NCBI GenBank assembly: GCA_016709225.1
Contig: JADJEE010000001.1
Span: forward strand, 3,224,001 to 3,288,000
Direction of reading: 5' to 3'
Length of the DNA: 64,000 bases
Origin: Deltaproteobacteria bacterium
GTDB lineage: Bacteria > Myxococcota_A > Polyangia > Nannocystales > Nannocystaceae
In this document: piece by piece, positions 50,069 to 58,352 of the stretch
Numbering within the stretch: the stretch's first letter is position 1
Layout: each line of letters opens with the position of its first letter
The notes under the pieces: model-generated
Database searches by the model: none
What the model was told of the DNA's origin: nothing
The model's input: only the letters and a program-made list of their open reading frames with translations
Translations under genes and position numbers: made by a program

Positions 50069-51406
50069 ATGCGTGAACGCTCCGCCCCCATCGCCGCCGC
50101 CCTCCCCTCGCCCACCGCCGCCCTGGCGCTGCTCGTCGTCATCGCCTGCGTGCCCGGCACGTCCGACGACGCCGCCGGCGACGGCAGCGCGACCGCGCCG
50201 ACCACCGATGCCAGCACGAGCCTCGGAGGCAGCGGCTCGTCGGGCTCGAGCAGCGACGGGCCAGGCATGGTCGAGGGCAGCGGCTCATCGGGCTCGATGG
50301 CCGACTCGAGCGGCTCCGACTCTGGCAGCAGCGGCGGCACCACCACCGGCGAGCCCGCGACGTGGTCGATCCACACCCACTCGTGCAGCGGCCCCAGCCG
50401 CACCGACGCCCTGCTCGTCGAGGCCGATGCGATGTGGGTCGGCTGCGGCACCAATCAGGTCGGCTACGGTCTTCACGGCAGCTTCGACGGCGGCACCAGC
50501 TGGTCGCCGATCGCGACCGACCCCGCCAACGAGGCCGCGCAGTTCCGCGTCAGCGCCATCGCGCGCGGCGACGACGGGCTGCTCTACGTCGCCGGCTTCG
50601 ACGCCACCGACAGCGACATGATCCTCGGCTACGACACCTCGAGCTCACCGGCTGCGGTCACACAGGTGCTCGTCGCCGGCAACCAAGTCGGTACCAGCTT
50701 CCCCGCCGGGAGCCTCGGTCTGCTCTCGGGTGATCGCATCTTCACCGAGTCGCAGACCGGCTACGGCGCGCTGCTGCGACCCGACGGGAGCGTCGGCGCC
50801 AACGCGCTGCAGTGGGACGATCACTACTACTGGGCCAACGGCGGCAACCCGCCCGGCTACCAGATGCTCGACCTGGTCGTGCACGACGATCGCATGTACG
50901 CGTGCGGCTCGACCATCGCCGAGCCGCCCTACCTGTTCCTGCCCGCGGCCGCGCCGGCCGCCGAGGTGTGGATGTTCGACGCGATCGAGCTGCCCAACAC
51001 CGGCTGGACCGGCGAGATGTGGGGCGTCGCCGCCACCGACGAGCGCGTGGTCGCGGTCGGCGTCGATCAGGACGGTGACGTGGGCAAGATCTACGTCAGC
51101 GGCGCCGATCCCTACGATGCCGCCGGCTACGCGCAGTTCGATCTGCCCGACATCGTCGGCGGCAACGACCTCGGCACCTGGGCCCGCGGGGTCTGTGCGG
51201 CCGGCGATCGCATCGTCGTGGTCGGCGAGCGCCAGCCGTTGTCGTCGAACACCGGGCTCGTGATGATCTCGGAGGACGGCGGCGCGAGCTTCGAGGACAT
51301 CACGCCCTTCGAGGACGTCACCGAGAGCGTGAGCAAGTGCACCATCACGCCCGAGGGCGCGGTGGTCGTCGCGGGAGCCGGCGGCTTCGTCGGGATCTAC
51401 ATGTGA
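50069..51406 (+). CDS. Lipoprotein with BNR/Asp-box repeats
   Basis: 445 residues from ATG 50069; a GTG at 50048 would add seven. The signal peptide ends in VVIAC (lipobox). A Ser/Gly linker leads to a beta-rich domain with Asp-box motifs (GSFDGGTSW; ISEDGGASF) spaced along it, the mark of sialidase/BNR-type beta-propellers. It is probably a surface protein with a propeller fold; carbohydrate binding is possible but not shown. Confidence 0.75.
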   Translation: MRERSAPIAAALPSPTAALALLVVIACVPGTSDDAAGDGSATAPTTDASTSLGGSGSSGSSSDGPGMVEGSGSSGSMADSSGSDSGSSGGTTTGEPATWSIHTHSCSGPSRTDALLVEADAMWVGCGTNQVGYGLHGSFDGGTSWSPIATDPANEAAQFRVSAIARGDDGLLYVAGFDATDSDMILGYDTSSSPAAVTQVLVAGNQVGTSFPAGSLGLLSGDRIFTESQTGYGALLRPDGSVGANALQWDDHYYWANGGNPPGYQMLDLVVHDDRMYACGSTIAEPPYLFLPAAAPAAEVWMFDAIELPNTGWTGEMWGVAATDERVVAVGVDQDGDVGKIYVSGADPYDAAGYAQFDLPDIVGGNDLGTWARGVCAAGDRIVVVGERQPLSSNTGLVMISEDGGASFEDITPFEDVTESVSKCTITPEGAVVVAGAGGFVGIYM

Positions 51407-51469
51407 TCTCGATCGCACCGTCGCGATGCGGCCGGCCATCGCGAGCGACCGCCGGCGCATCGGCGGCCG

Positions 51470-51475
51470 TACCAT
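51470..51475 (+). promoter_or_regulatory. Candidate -10 (TACCAT) of the lipoprotein gene at 51483
   Basis: TACCAT lies seven bases before ATG 51483. A similar TACCAT occurs at 52080-52085, upstream of the zinc-ribbon gene. Both match the short-leader pattern of this window. Confidence 0.35.
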
Positions 51476-51482
51476 GGCCGCG

Positions 51483-52061
51483 ATGTCGGCCCGCGTCGTG
51501 CCCCTGCTCTGCCTCATCACCCTGCTCGGCTGCGCCACCGATCCAGCCCTGCATGATCCCGGCGCATCCGGCTCGACGCCCGTCGCGACGCACCCGTGGA
51601 TCGGCCGCGACGTGCTCACCCAGACCGTGCTGCACCCCGACCCGAAGGCCGCGCGGCTGTACTCGATCAACTACCAACAGGGCGGGGTGATCCCGATCTG
51701 CACGCCGGTGCACGTGGTCGCGCTCGACGACGCGCAGATGACCTTCACGGTCGGCGCGGTCACGTACACGTACCTCTTCCGCCCCGAGTTCATGGTCGAG
51801 GGCATCTCGGTGCACCTGGGCCGCTACTTCGGCGACACCTGCGACCGCGGCGACGCGCTCTCGCAGGCCGACCGCGAGGGCATCGCCGCGGGCCGGGTGG
51901 CGCCGGGCATGAGCAAGACCGGTGTGATCAAGGCGATCGGCTATCCCCCGCCGCACGCGACCGGCGACCTGGCCGCGGCGCAGTGGCGCTACTGGAAGAA
52001 TCGCTTCGACACCTTCATCGTGCACTTCGAGGGCGACCTCGTCGCGCGCGTCCAGGAGTGA
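51483..52061 (+). CDS. Hypothetical lipoprotein
   Basis: 192 residues. Signal peptide ending in ITLLGC (lipobox). The mature part is beta-rich (RLYSINYQQGGVIPICTPVHVVAL; FTVGAVTYTYLFRPEF) and ends in helical and aromatic residues (WRYWKNRFDTFIVHF). Not recognised. ATG 51483 is chosen because a TACCAT hexamer stands seven bases before it and the signal peptide is then compact; an ATG at 51474 is the alternative. Confidence 0.7.
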   Translation: MSARVVPLLCLITLLGCATDPALHDPGASGSTPVATHPWIGRDVLTQTVLHPDPKAARLYSINYQQGGVIPICTPVHVVALDDAQMTFTVGAVTYTYLFRPEFMVEGISVHLGRYFGDTCDRGDALSQADREGIAAGRVAPGMSKTGVIKAIGYPPPHATGDLAAAQWRYWKNRFDTFIVHFEGDLVARVQE

Positions 52062-52107
52062 CCGCGGCCGCAGCGCTGGTACCATGCCGGACCACCGGCT
52101 CCGCGCG

Positions 52108-53220
52108 ATGCAACCGACCGAAGCACCGACGTCGACGAACAACACCGAGTTCCCGTGCGAGGCCTGCGGCGCCAAGCTGCTGTTCCAGCCGGGCACGAGC
52201 GAGCTATCGTGCCCCTACTGCGGTCACCGCCAGCAGATCGCGGCCGCCAGTGCGCCAGCGCCGATCGTCGAGCACGACTTCCGTGCCGCACTCGCGCAGG
52301 CCCGCACCGCGACCGCCAAGGATCTGAGCAACGACGCCACGCAGGTGCAGTGCACCTTCTGCGGCGCCGTCTCGGTGACCACGCGCAAGGCCGACCACTG
52401 CGCGTTCTGTGGTTCGCCGGTGGTGCTGTCCGACGACGCGCGCCAGTTCATTCGCCCCGAGAGTCTGCTGCCGTTCGCGATCGACGCCAAGCGAGCCCGC
52501 GGCGAGTTCGAGCGGTGGTTGACGCAGCTCTGGTTCGCGCCCGGCGATCTCGCCAAGCGTGCGAAGGCCTCGGGCATGGACGGCGTCTACCTGCCCTACT
52601 GGACCTACGACTCCGCCACGCGCTCGCAGTACTCGGGCGAGCGCGGCGACGCATACTGGGAGACCGAGTCGTATACCGATTCCGAGGGCCGTCGACAGAC
52701 CCGCCAGGTTCGCAAGATCCGCTGGCACCACGTCCGCGGACAGGTCGACGTCGAGTTCGACGACGTGCTGGTCGCCGGCACCAAGTCATTGCCCCGCGAC
52801 ATGCTGGAGAAGCTCGAGCCGTGGGACCTGGGCGGACTTGCGCCGTTCGATCCGGCCTACTTGAGTGGGTTCTTGGCCGAGCGCTACGGCATCGATCTGG
52901 AGGGCGGCTTCGCGATCGCGCAGGAGCGCATGGATTCGCGGATCCGCGACGAGGTCCGTCGCGACATCGGTGGCGACGAGCAGCGCATCCACGGCCTGCA
53001 GACCACGCATCACGACACCACCTTCAAGCACCTGCTGCTGCCGCTGTGGATCTCGAGCTTCCGCTACGGCGAGAAGGTCCACCGCTTCGTGGTCAACGCG
53101 CGCACCGGCGCGGTCGCGGGCGAGCGGCCGTGGAGCACGGCGAAGATCGTGCTCGCGGTGCTCGCGGCACTGGTCGTCATCGGTGCGATCGTGGCGATCG
53201 CGATGCGCAGCCGCGGGTAG
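52108..53220 (+). CDS. Zinc-ribbon protein with C-terminal membrane helix
   Basis: 370 residues from ATG 52108 (52084 is the longer option). Two Cys4 zinc ribbons near the start: CEACG ... CPYCG and CTFCG ... CAFCG. The middle is a predicted alpha/beta domain with GVYLPYWTYDSATRSQYSG and a beta-rich part. One hydrophobic helix near the end (IVLAVLAALVVIGAIVAI) anchors it. It is a membrane-bound zinc-ribbon protein of unknown role, perhaps binding nucleic acid or protein. Confidence 0.75.
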   Translation: MQPTEAPTSTNNTEFPCEACGAKLLFQPGTSELSCPYCGHRQQIAAASAPAPIVEHDFRAALAQARTATAKDLSNDATQVQCTFCGAVSVTTRKADHCAFCGSPVVLSDDARQFIRPESLLPFAIDAKRARGEFERWLTQLWFAPGDLAKRAKASGMDGVYLPYWTYDSATRSQYSGERGDAYWETESYTDSEGRRQTRQVRKIRWHHVRGQVDVEFDDVLVAGTKSLPRDMLEKLEPWDLGGLAPFDPAYLSGFLAERYGIDLEGGFAIAQERMDSRIRDEVRRDIGGDEQRIHGLQTTHHDTTFKHLLLPLWISSFRYGEKVHRFVVNARTGAVAGERPWSTAKIVLAVLAALVVIGAIVAIAMRSRG

Positions 53221-53227
53221 CCGCCCG

Positions 53228-54865
53228 TCACGGCAGCGACGCGAGCTGGCGCTCGAGCAACGCCGCGCGACGTTGCACCCACGGTGGCGACGGCAGCGCG
53301 CGCAGGTGTTCGAGGTCGGCCCGCGCACCGTCGAACTGGCTGAGCGCGACCCGTAGCGACGCGCGCTCGATCAGCATCACAGGGTGATCGGGCGCGAGCG
53401 CGAGCGCGCGATCGAAGGCCGACAGCGCCGGCTGGGTCTCACCGACGCGATCGTAGGCGACCGCGAGATTGTAGTAGTGCACCGCGGTCACGCCACGGCT
53501 GCGCACGCGCGGCCACCAGCCCTGCACCGCGACGACCACCGCCAAGGCGAGCACCACGCGCGCACGCCCCTGCACGGCACGTGCGCGCCACCACTGCGCC
53601 AGCGCAACCACGCCCGGTGCGGCCCAGGTGACCAGCGGCACCACCAGCGGCAGCCGGTGCTGCGACGACGTGAAGAAGACCAGGTTGGCGGCGATGGTCG
53701 CGAACGCGAGCCCGCCAAGTGTCCAGCCGAGCACGCGATCGCCCCGGCACCGCCACGCGCCGATGAGCGCCAGCGCGACCACGAGTGCGAACGGCAGCCC
53801 GATCGGCCACGCCCATGGGATCAGCTCGCGCTCGCCCGCGATGTCGTAGTCCTGGGCGAGCTCGTCGTTGCCGAGCAGCAGCCACGCCTTGCGCAGCTCG
53901 AGCCGCGCCCAGCGCAGCGGATCGTCGCCGATGTCCTGCAGCGCGCGGCGGTACAGCTCGCGCCCGCGCTCGCGCGTGCCCGCGGCCGCGTCGACTTCGA
54001 CGCCGGGCGCGGCATCCGGCAGCACGATCTCCTCGCGTTCGCGCGTGACGTCGCCGGAGAAGACGCCACCGGCGTTCCAGACCCCGCGCGCGGCGGCGTT
54101 GTTGCCGATGTAGAACGACGTGCCGCCGCCGTGGGCGGGGAAGATGGTCGCGTCGCCGGTGACGACTGCGTTGCGCCACGCCATCGGTGCCAGCGCCAGC
54201 GCGACGCCGGCGGCGAACACCGCCATGCGCACCGCCGGCGCGTCGCGCCGGCTCATCCGCCACAGCGCGAACACCAGCGCAGGCACGGCGAGCAGCAGGT
54301 TCGGCCGCGCCAGCACGCACGCACCGGCGGCCATGCCCGCGACGGCGCAGGCCCAGGTCGGCGCGCCGCGACGCAACCACGCGATTGCTGCGAGCGCGGC
54401 GACGCTGCAGTCGATGGTCAGCGACGCGGAGAGGATCTTGTTCTCGTAGAACGCCAGCGCCGGGATCGCGAGCGCCAACGCGAGCCCGATCGCAGCCGTG
54501 CGCGCGCCGAACCACGACCGCATGGCGCGGTACCACAGCGCCAGCGCACCGAGTGCCAGCAGCAGCTGCACGAGCAGCGCCGCCGGCAGGCCCCCCAGCG
54601 CCATCGGTGCCGCGAGCACCGCGGCGTAGAAGCCCTGCAGATAGAACGGCGCCTGCCCGAGCGGTGGATGGGCGAGCAGGTCCAGCGCCGCCAGCTCGTA
54701 GACCCGCCCGTCACTCACCGGCGCGACCGCGAACGGCACCTCCGCCACCCACGTCAGGTGGTAGAGGATCCGATACATCAGCAGCCCGCCGATGATCCAT
54801 CGCAGCCCCCGTGGCACCGGTTCGTCGCCGAAGACGGCGTCGGCCTGCGAGGGATCGATCGGCAC
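53228..54865 (-). CDS. Polytopic membrane glycosyltransferase-like protein with C-terminal TPR
   Basis: 545 residues from GTG 54865. Ten or so membrane helices with a first loop ERVYELAALD-like region (SDGRVYELAALDLLAH), the topology of the GT39/ArnT-like proteins at 4207 and 10208. A C-terminal soluble part has TPR-like helices (LAVAYDRVGETQPALSAFDRALAL). The combination of membrane GT-C and TPR is unusual. A TATGCT hexamer nine bases upstream supports GTG 54865 over GTG 54883. Substrate unknown. Confidence 0.7.
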   Translation of the reverse strand: MPIDPSQADAVFGDEPVPRGLRWIIGGLLMYRILYHLTWVAEVPFAVAPVSDGRVYELAALDLLAHPPLGQAPFYLQGFYAAVLAAPMALGGLPAALLVQLLLALGALALWYRAMRSWFGARTAAIGLALALAIPALAFYENKILSASLTIDCSVAALAAIAWLRRGAPTWACAVAGMAAGACVLARPNLLLAVPALVFALWRMSRRDAPAVRMAVFAAGVALALAPMAWRNAVVTGDATIFPAHGGGTSFYIGNNAAARGVWNAGGVFSGDVTREREEIVLPDAAPGVEVDAAAGTRERGRELYRRALQDIGDDPLRWARLELRKAWLLLGNDELAQDYDIAGERELIPWAWPIGLPFALVVALALIGAWRCRGDRVLGWTLGGLAFATIAANLVFFTSSQHRLPLVVPLVTWAAPGVVALAQWWRARAVQGRARVVLALAVVVAVQGWWPRVRSRGVTAVHYYNLAVAYDRVGETQPALSAFDRALALAPDHPVMLIERASLRVALSQFDGARADLEHLRALPSPPWVQRRAALLERQLASLP

Positions 54866-54874
54866 CTTCGCCCG

Positions 54875-54880
54875 AGCATA
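54875..54880 (-). promoter_or_regulatory. Candidate -10 (TATGCT) of the membrane glycosyltransferase gene
   Basis: On the reverse strand TATGCT ends nine bases before GTG 54865. It lies inside the longer reading from 54883, so that start would cross a promoter. Confidence 0.4.
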
Positions 54881-55006
54881 CACCGCCGTCCGGCGGGTGC
54901 TTCGGCACCGGCCGGAGGGCGGCGATGGCAGCGACGCACCACGGCGGCGCGGCCCGAGGGCCTGGGCGTGGGTTCGCGCGCGGCTCAGGGAGCGCCGCGG
55001 CGCGGG

Positions 55007-56284
55007 TCAACCACCCGCGCAGGCCTCGATCGGTGTGTGCCGCGAGTCGTTCGCGAGCACCGCGCCTGCCATGGTCGCGTCCGCGAGACTCGTGCAGCGC
55101 GGCAGCGAAGCGAAGCAGTCGGGCACGATGGCCGAGCCGTCTTCGTCCTCGATGTCGTAGCGCGTCGCGTTCACGCACACGGCCCCCTGCTCGCCCCACG
55201 CAGCCTCGAAGGACATCTCGTCGAAGCCGACCCGCTGCTGCACGCCGAAGTCGTCGTAGACGTCGATGTGCGTGCCGTCGAGGGTCCACGGGCGGCCGTC
55301 ACCGCAGTAGTCGGCGCGGGCGAGTCGCGTGCAGCTCTGATGGACCTCGGCGCCGAACGACCACGGCGCGTAGCCCCAGTCGATGCACTTCGAGATCACG
55401 CCGTCGGTGCACGAGAAGGTCAGCTCGCCCTCGTCGGCGGTGAAGCTGCCGTACTCGTCCCACGCACCGGCGACGAAGATCCCCGGGCCGTCGTCGCCAC
55501 ACACGGGGCTGCCGTCGGCCTCGAGCACGATTCGCTCGCCGCCGCCGTGGGCCTCCACGGTGGCGATGCGCAGCGCGAACCGCTGGCCGCTCTTCGCGAT
55601 GCCGCGCAAGTCCTCGCCCTGCAGCGCGGCAGCGCCGACACGCGCCCCGGCCACCAGTCGGCCGTCCTGCAGCACCACCGGGGAGCCGTCGGTGAGCTCG
55701 ATGCGCATGCCAACCATCGCCTCGAGCCCGATGCGCCGGCCCTGGTACGACGAGCCCTGGGTTTCTTCCTCGTCGCGCGGACGCCCGCCCTGCAGGTTCG
55801 TGCCCTGCGGATCTTCCTCATCGCGCGGACGCCCGCCCTGCAGGCTCGTGCCCTGCGGATCTTCCTCATCGCGCGGACGCCCGCCCTGCAGGCTCGCGCC
55901 CTGTGCGTCTTCGTCGTCGCGCGGACGCCCGCCCTGCAGGCTCGTGCCCTGGAGATCTTCCTCGTCGCGCGGACGCCCGCCCTGCAGGCTCGTGCCCTGG
56001 AGTTCTTCGTCGTCGCGCGGACGCCCGCCCTGCAGGCTCGTGCCCTGGCCCTCGTCGTCGCCGCGCGGACGCCCACCCTGCAGGCTCGTGCCCTGGGCAT
56101 CCTCTTCGCCGCGCGGCGTCCCCACGCGATCCTGATCATCGACGCGCATCACCGCGCCGACGACGGGCAAGCACTGCGACGGCGCGCCGCCGGGGGCGTC
56201 GCAGGCCACCACCGGCAGCACACAGGCCACGACGGACGCGAGGGCATCGAGGCGCACGGAGGATCGCAGTCGCACGGGGGTCAC
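55007..56284 (-). CDS. ADYC-domain lipoprotein with 16-residue tandem repeats
   Basis: 425 residues. Signal peptide ending in LPVVAC (lipobox). A repeat region of QGTSLQGGRPRDEED-type units, 16 residues each, spans about residues 50-180. The C-terminal half has the ADYC domain signature (WGYAPWSF; RADYCGDG), seen mainly in Myxococcota. It is a surface lipoprotein with a repeat stalk and an ADYC head; the ligand is unknown. The start is GTG at 56284. Confidence 0.85.
   Translation of the reverse strand: MTPVRLRSSVRLDALASVVACVLPVVACDAPGGAPSQCLPVVGAVMRVDDQDRVGTPRGEEDAQGTSLQGGRPRGDDEGQGTSLQGGRPRDDEELQGTSLQGGRPRDEEDLQGTSLQGGRPRDDEDAQGASLQGGRPRDEEDPQGTSLQGGRPRDEEDPQGTNLQGGRPRDEEETQGSSYQGRRIGLEAMVGMRIELTDGSPVVLQDGRLVAGARVGAAALQGEDLRGIAKSGQRFALRIATVEAHGGGERIVLEADGSPVCGDDGPGIFVAGAWDEYGSFTADEGELTFSCTDGVISKCIDWGYAPWSFGAEVHQSCTRLARADYCGDGRPWTLDGTHIDVYDDFGVQQRVGFDEMSFEAAWGEQGAVCVNATRYDIEDEDGSAIVPDCFASLPRCTSLADATMAGAVLANDSRHTPIEACAGG
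55755..56138 (-). repeat. 48-bp tandem repeat inside the ADYC gene
   Basis: Eight units of 48 bases, with boundaries at 55755, 55803, 55851, 55899, 55947, 55995, 56043 and 56091. Most bases are identical; variation is mostly in the acidic codons. The unit at the protein N-terminal end is degenerate. In-frame, so recombination can change copy number without frameshift. Confidence 0.85.
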
Positions 56285-56419
56285 CCCCGGTGGACTCGCG
56301 AGTCGCCGCGTTGATCACGGGGCCATCGACGCTGCGCTTCCCGACGCGGGGACGTCGAGGCATGCGTCGCCGTCGCACGAGCGCGGCCGTCGCCCACCGC
56401 CGTTGACACCCACGCGCGC

Positions 56420-57151
56420 GTGTGGTCTCCCTATGCCGTGAATCCGGTCCCCGCGACGTGGATCCTGCTCGGGGCGCTCGCGTCGGCGCAGCGCCTGCCC
56501 GCCGCGACCGCGCCGCCGGCGGCCGAAACGACGACCGCCGCGCCGACCGACGCGGCCGCCGGCACGCCACCGGCCGACGGCACGACCACGCCACCGGCCG
56601 ACGGCACGACCACGCCACCGGCCGACGATGCGACCACGCCACCCGCCACCGCGCCCTCGACCGACGAGGCGAACGCGGGCGACGACGCGTCGGCGCAGAG
56701 CACCTCGGCCGTGTCGGAGCCGACCACCACGACGCCGCCCCGCGCCGTGCCGCCACCGCGCGCGGTGGCCCCGAGCGCCGCCGAGCCTGCGCCGATGCAG
56801 CCGCGTGCCCGCGTCGCGTTCATCGTGATGGGCACGGTGGTGCTCGCAGGGGCCGGCGTCGCGCTCGGCTACATGGGGCACTTCATCGCCGAGTCGAGCC
56901 GCATCGAACGCGAGGGCCGCGACCGCGTCGGCGCCGATCCCTCGCAGACCGACGCCGCGTCGCTGCAGGGCCTCGCCCGCGACGGCGTGCGGGCCAACCG
57001 CACCGCGATCGGCCTCGGCATCGGCGGTGCGCTGCTGGCCAGCAGCGCGATCGCGATGATCCTGACCGGTGCTCGCAAGCCACGGACGCGCGGTGTCACG
57101 GCGTCGGTCGGCCGCGGCGGCGCGGGTCTGTCGTGGAGCGGGAAGTTCTAG
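56420..57151 (+). CDS. Exported Thr/Pro-rich protein with two membrane helices and terminal KF
   Basis: 243 residues. Signal peptide, a Thr/Pro/Asp linker with PPADGTTT repeats, two Gly-rich hydrophobic helices (VAFIVMGTVVLAGAGVALGY; IGLGIGGALLASSAIAMIL) and an end GAGLSWSGKF. It belongs with the RF-ending family of this window. The start is GTG at 56420, with GTG 56438 possible. The Cys-rich lipoprotein gene begins five bases after its stop. Confidence 0.7.
   Translation: MWSPYAVNPVPATWILLGALASAQRLPAATAPPAAETTTAAPTDAAAGTPPADGTTTPPADGTTTPPADDATTPPATAPSTDEANAGDDASAQSTSAVSEPTTTTPPRAVPPPRAVAPSAAEPAPMQPRARVAFIVMGTVVLAGAGVALGYMGHFIAESSRIEREGRDRVGADPSQTDAASLQGLARDGVRANRTAIGLGIGGALLASSAIAMILTGARKPRTRGVTASVGRGGAGLSWSGKF
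56567..56638 (+). repeat. 24-bp tandem repeat, three units
   Basis: Three in-frame units of CCACCGGCCGACGGCACGAC-type sequence (24 bases each, starting 56567, 56591 and 56615), the third slightly changed. They encode PPADGTTT in the linker. Confidence 0.8.
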
Positions 57152-57156
57152 CCACG

Positions 57157-57531
57157 ATGCGCACGCGAACATCACTGTCGTTGCTGGCGCTCGGCCTGGT
57201 CGCGGGGTGCTTCCGCGGGGACTTCCTCGAAGGCACCGCGTGCAACGACGACGCGGATTGCTACCCACGATTCCAGTGCGTACCGCTCGCGGGCAGCTCG
57301 CAGGATCGGGGGCTCGTGGGCGCCTGCGGCGATCCGCAACCGGAGGGCAGCTCGTCGAGCTCCACGAGCGGCGGCTCGGACACCAGCGGCGCCGCCGAGC
57401 GCGGCTCGACCACGGGCGACACCGGCTCCACCACCGGCGAGGCGCCGACCACCGGTGGCAGCACGGGCACAGGCGACCCCGCGAGCACTGGCACCAGCAC
57501 GAGCACGGGCGACGCCACCACCGGCGGCTAG
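57157..57531 (+). CDS. Small Cys-rich lipoprotein
   Basis: 124 residues. Signal peptide ending in LVAGC (lipobox). Next come a Cys-rich segment (ACNDDADCYPRFQCVPL) and a long Ser/Thr/Gly tail. It follows the KF-ending protein by five bases, as the lipoprotein at 31598 follows the RF-ending protein by seven. Both have CF directly at the lipidated Cys and a similar Cys spacing, so the two gene pairs are related modules. Role unknown. Confidence 0.75.
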   Translation: MRTRTSLSLLALGLVAGCFRGDFLEGTACNDDADCYPRFQCVPLAGSSQDRGLVGACGDPQPEGSSSSSTSGGSDTSGAAERGSTTGDTGSTTGEAPTTGGSTGTGDPASTGTSTSTGDATTGG

Positions 57532-57547
57532 CGCGAGCGCGCCGGGC

Positions 57548-57553
57548 TACACT
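57548..57553 (+). promoter_or_regulatory. Candidate -10 (TACACT) of the DUF1415 gene
   Basis: TACACT ends 12 bases before ATG 57566, close to consensus for a -10 with a very short leader. The -35 is not recognisable. Confidence 0.45.
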
Positions 57554-57565
57554 GCGGCGATCGGA

Positions 57566-58309
57566 ATGTTCGCCGGGGCCCGACGCCACGACCTCGAGGA
57601 CCCGCGCGCGGCCGCGGCGGGGCTGCCCACCGCCGGCCGGCTGCACGCCGTGCACGATCGCTACCTCGTCGAGATCGTCGAGCAGCTGGGGCTGTGCCCG
57701 TTCGCGCGACGCAGCCGCGAGCAGGGCCGCGTGCATCGCCCGCTGCAGCACGTGCTGCGCGACGACGACGACCAGCTCGCCAGCTCGACCGCGCGCTGGC
57801 TGCAATCGATCGTCGCAACCCACGACGACGCCGAGATCCTGCTGCCGACCTTCGTGTTCGCGCGAGCGCACCGCCACCACGACGCCGAGTCGTTCGCCGG
57901 CTTCGTGTCGCAGCTGCGGCTCGCCTACGACGACACCGGCGCGCCGGGCTTCTTCATGGTCGCGTTCCACCCCGGGTTCGCACCGCCGGCGACGCCGCAC
58001 CGCCGCAGCTCGCCCGAGACGCTGGTGCCGCTGCTGCGGCGGACCCCGGATCCGGTGATCCAGTGCGTGCGCATCGACGTGCTCGAGCGCGCACGGGTGG
58101 TCGCTCAGCAGTCGGCGATGACACGCCTGCGCGACCGCTTCGCCGGCGACACCGTCATGTTGGCGATGCTCGAGCGCAGTGTGCAGGCCGACTCGGAGCT
58201 CTCGGCGGAGATCGCCCGCACCAACTTCGACGCCGTGGGTGCGGGCGACGGCCGTGCGGAGCTCGAGCGCCGCATCGCGAGCATCCTGACCGAACGGGCA
58301 GCACTCTGA
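57566..58309 (+). CDS. DUF1415 family protein
   Basis: 247 residues. The DUF1415 signature LGLCPFA is near residue 45, with conserved Arg/His stretches (EILLPTFVFARAHRHHD; FFMVAFHPGFAP; RRTPDPVIQCVRIDVL). No signal peptide, so cytoplasmic. The family's biochemical role is not known. ATG 57566 with a TACACT hexamer just upstream. Confidence 0.85.
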   Translation: MFAGARRHDLEDPRAAAAGLPTAGRLHAVHDRYLVEIVEQLGLCPFARRSREQGRVHRPLQHVLRDDDDQLASSTARWLQSIVATHDDAEILLPTFVFARAHRHHDAESFAGFVSQLRLAYDDTGAPGFFMVAFHPGFAPPATPHRRSSPETLVPLLRRTPDPVIQCVRIDVLERARVVAQQSAMTRLRDRFAGDTVMLAMLERSVQADSELSAEIARTNFDAVGAGDGRAELERRIASILTERAAL

Positions 58310-58337
58310 CGCCGGGCCGCGCGCCTGGGATCGAGGG

Positions 58338-58343
58338 TACACT
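58338..58343 (+). promoter_or_regulatory. Candidate -10 (TACACT) of the molybdenum hydroxylase operon
   Basis: TACACT ends nine bases before ATG 58353. A transcript would start about three bases before the ATG, effectively leaderless. Confidence 0.45.
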
Positions 58344-58352
58344 CGCGGCGTC

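Noticed and set aside
55755..56138. CRISPR-like array of 48-bp units
   Set aside because: The units are contiguous with no spacers and encode an in-frame protein repeat.
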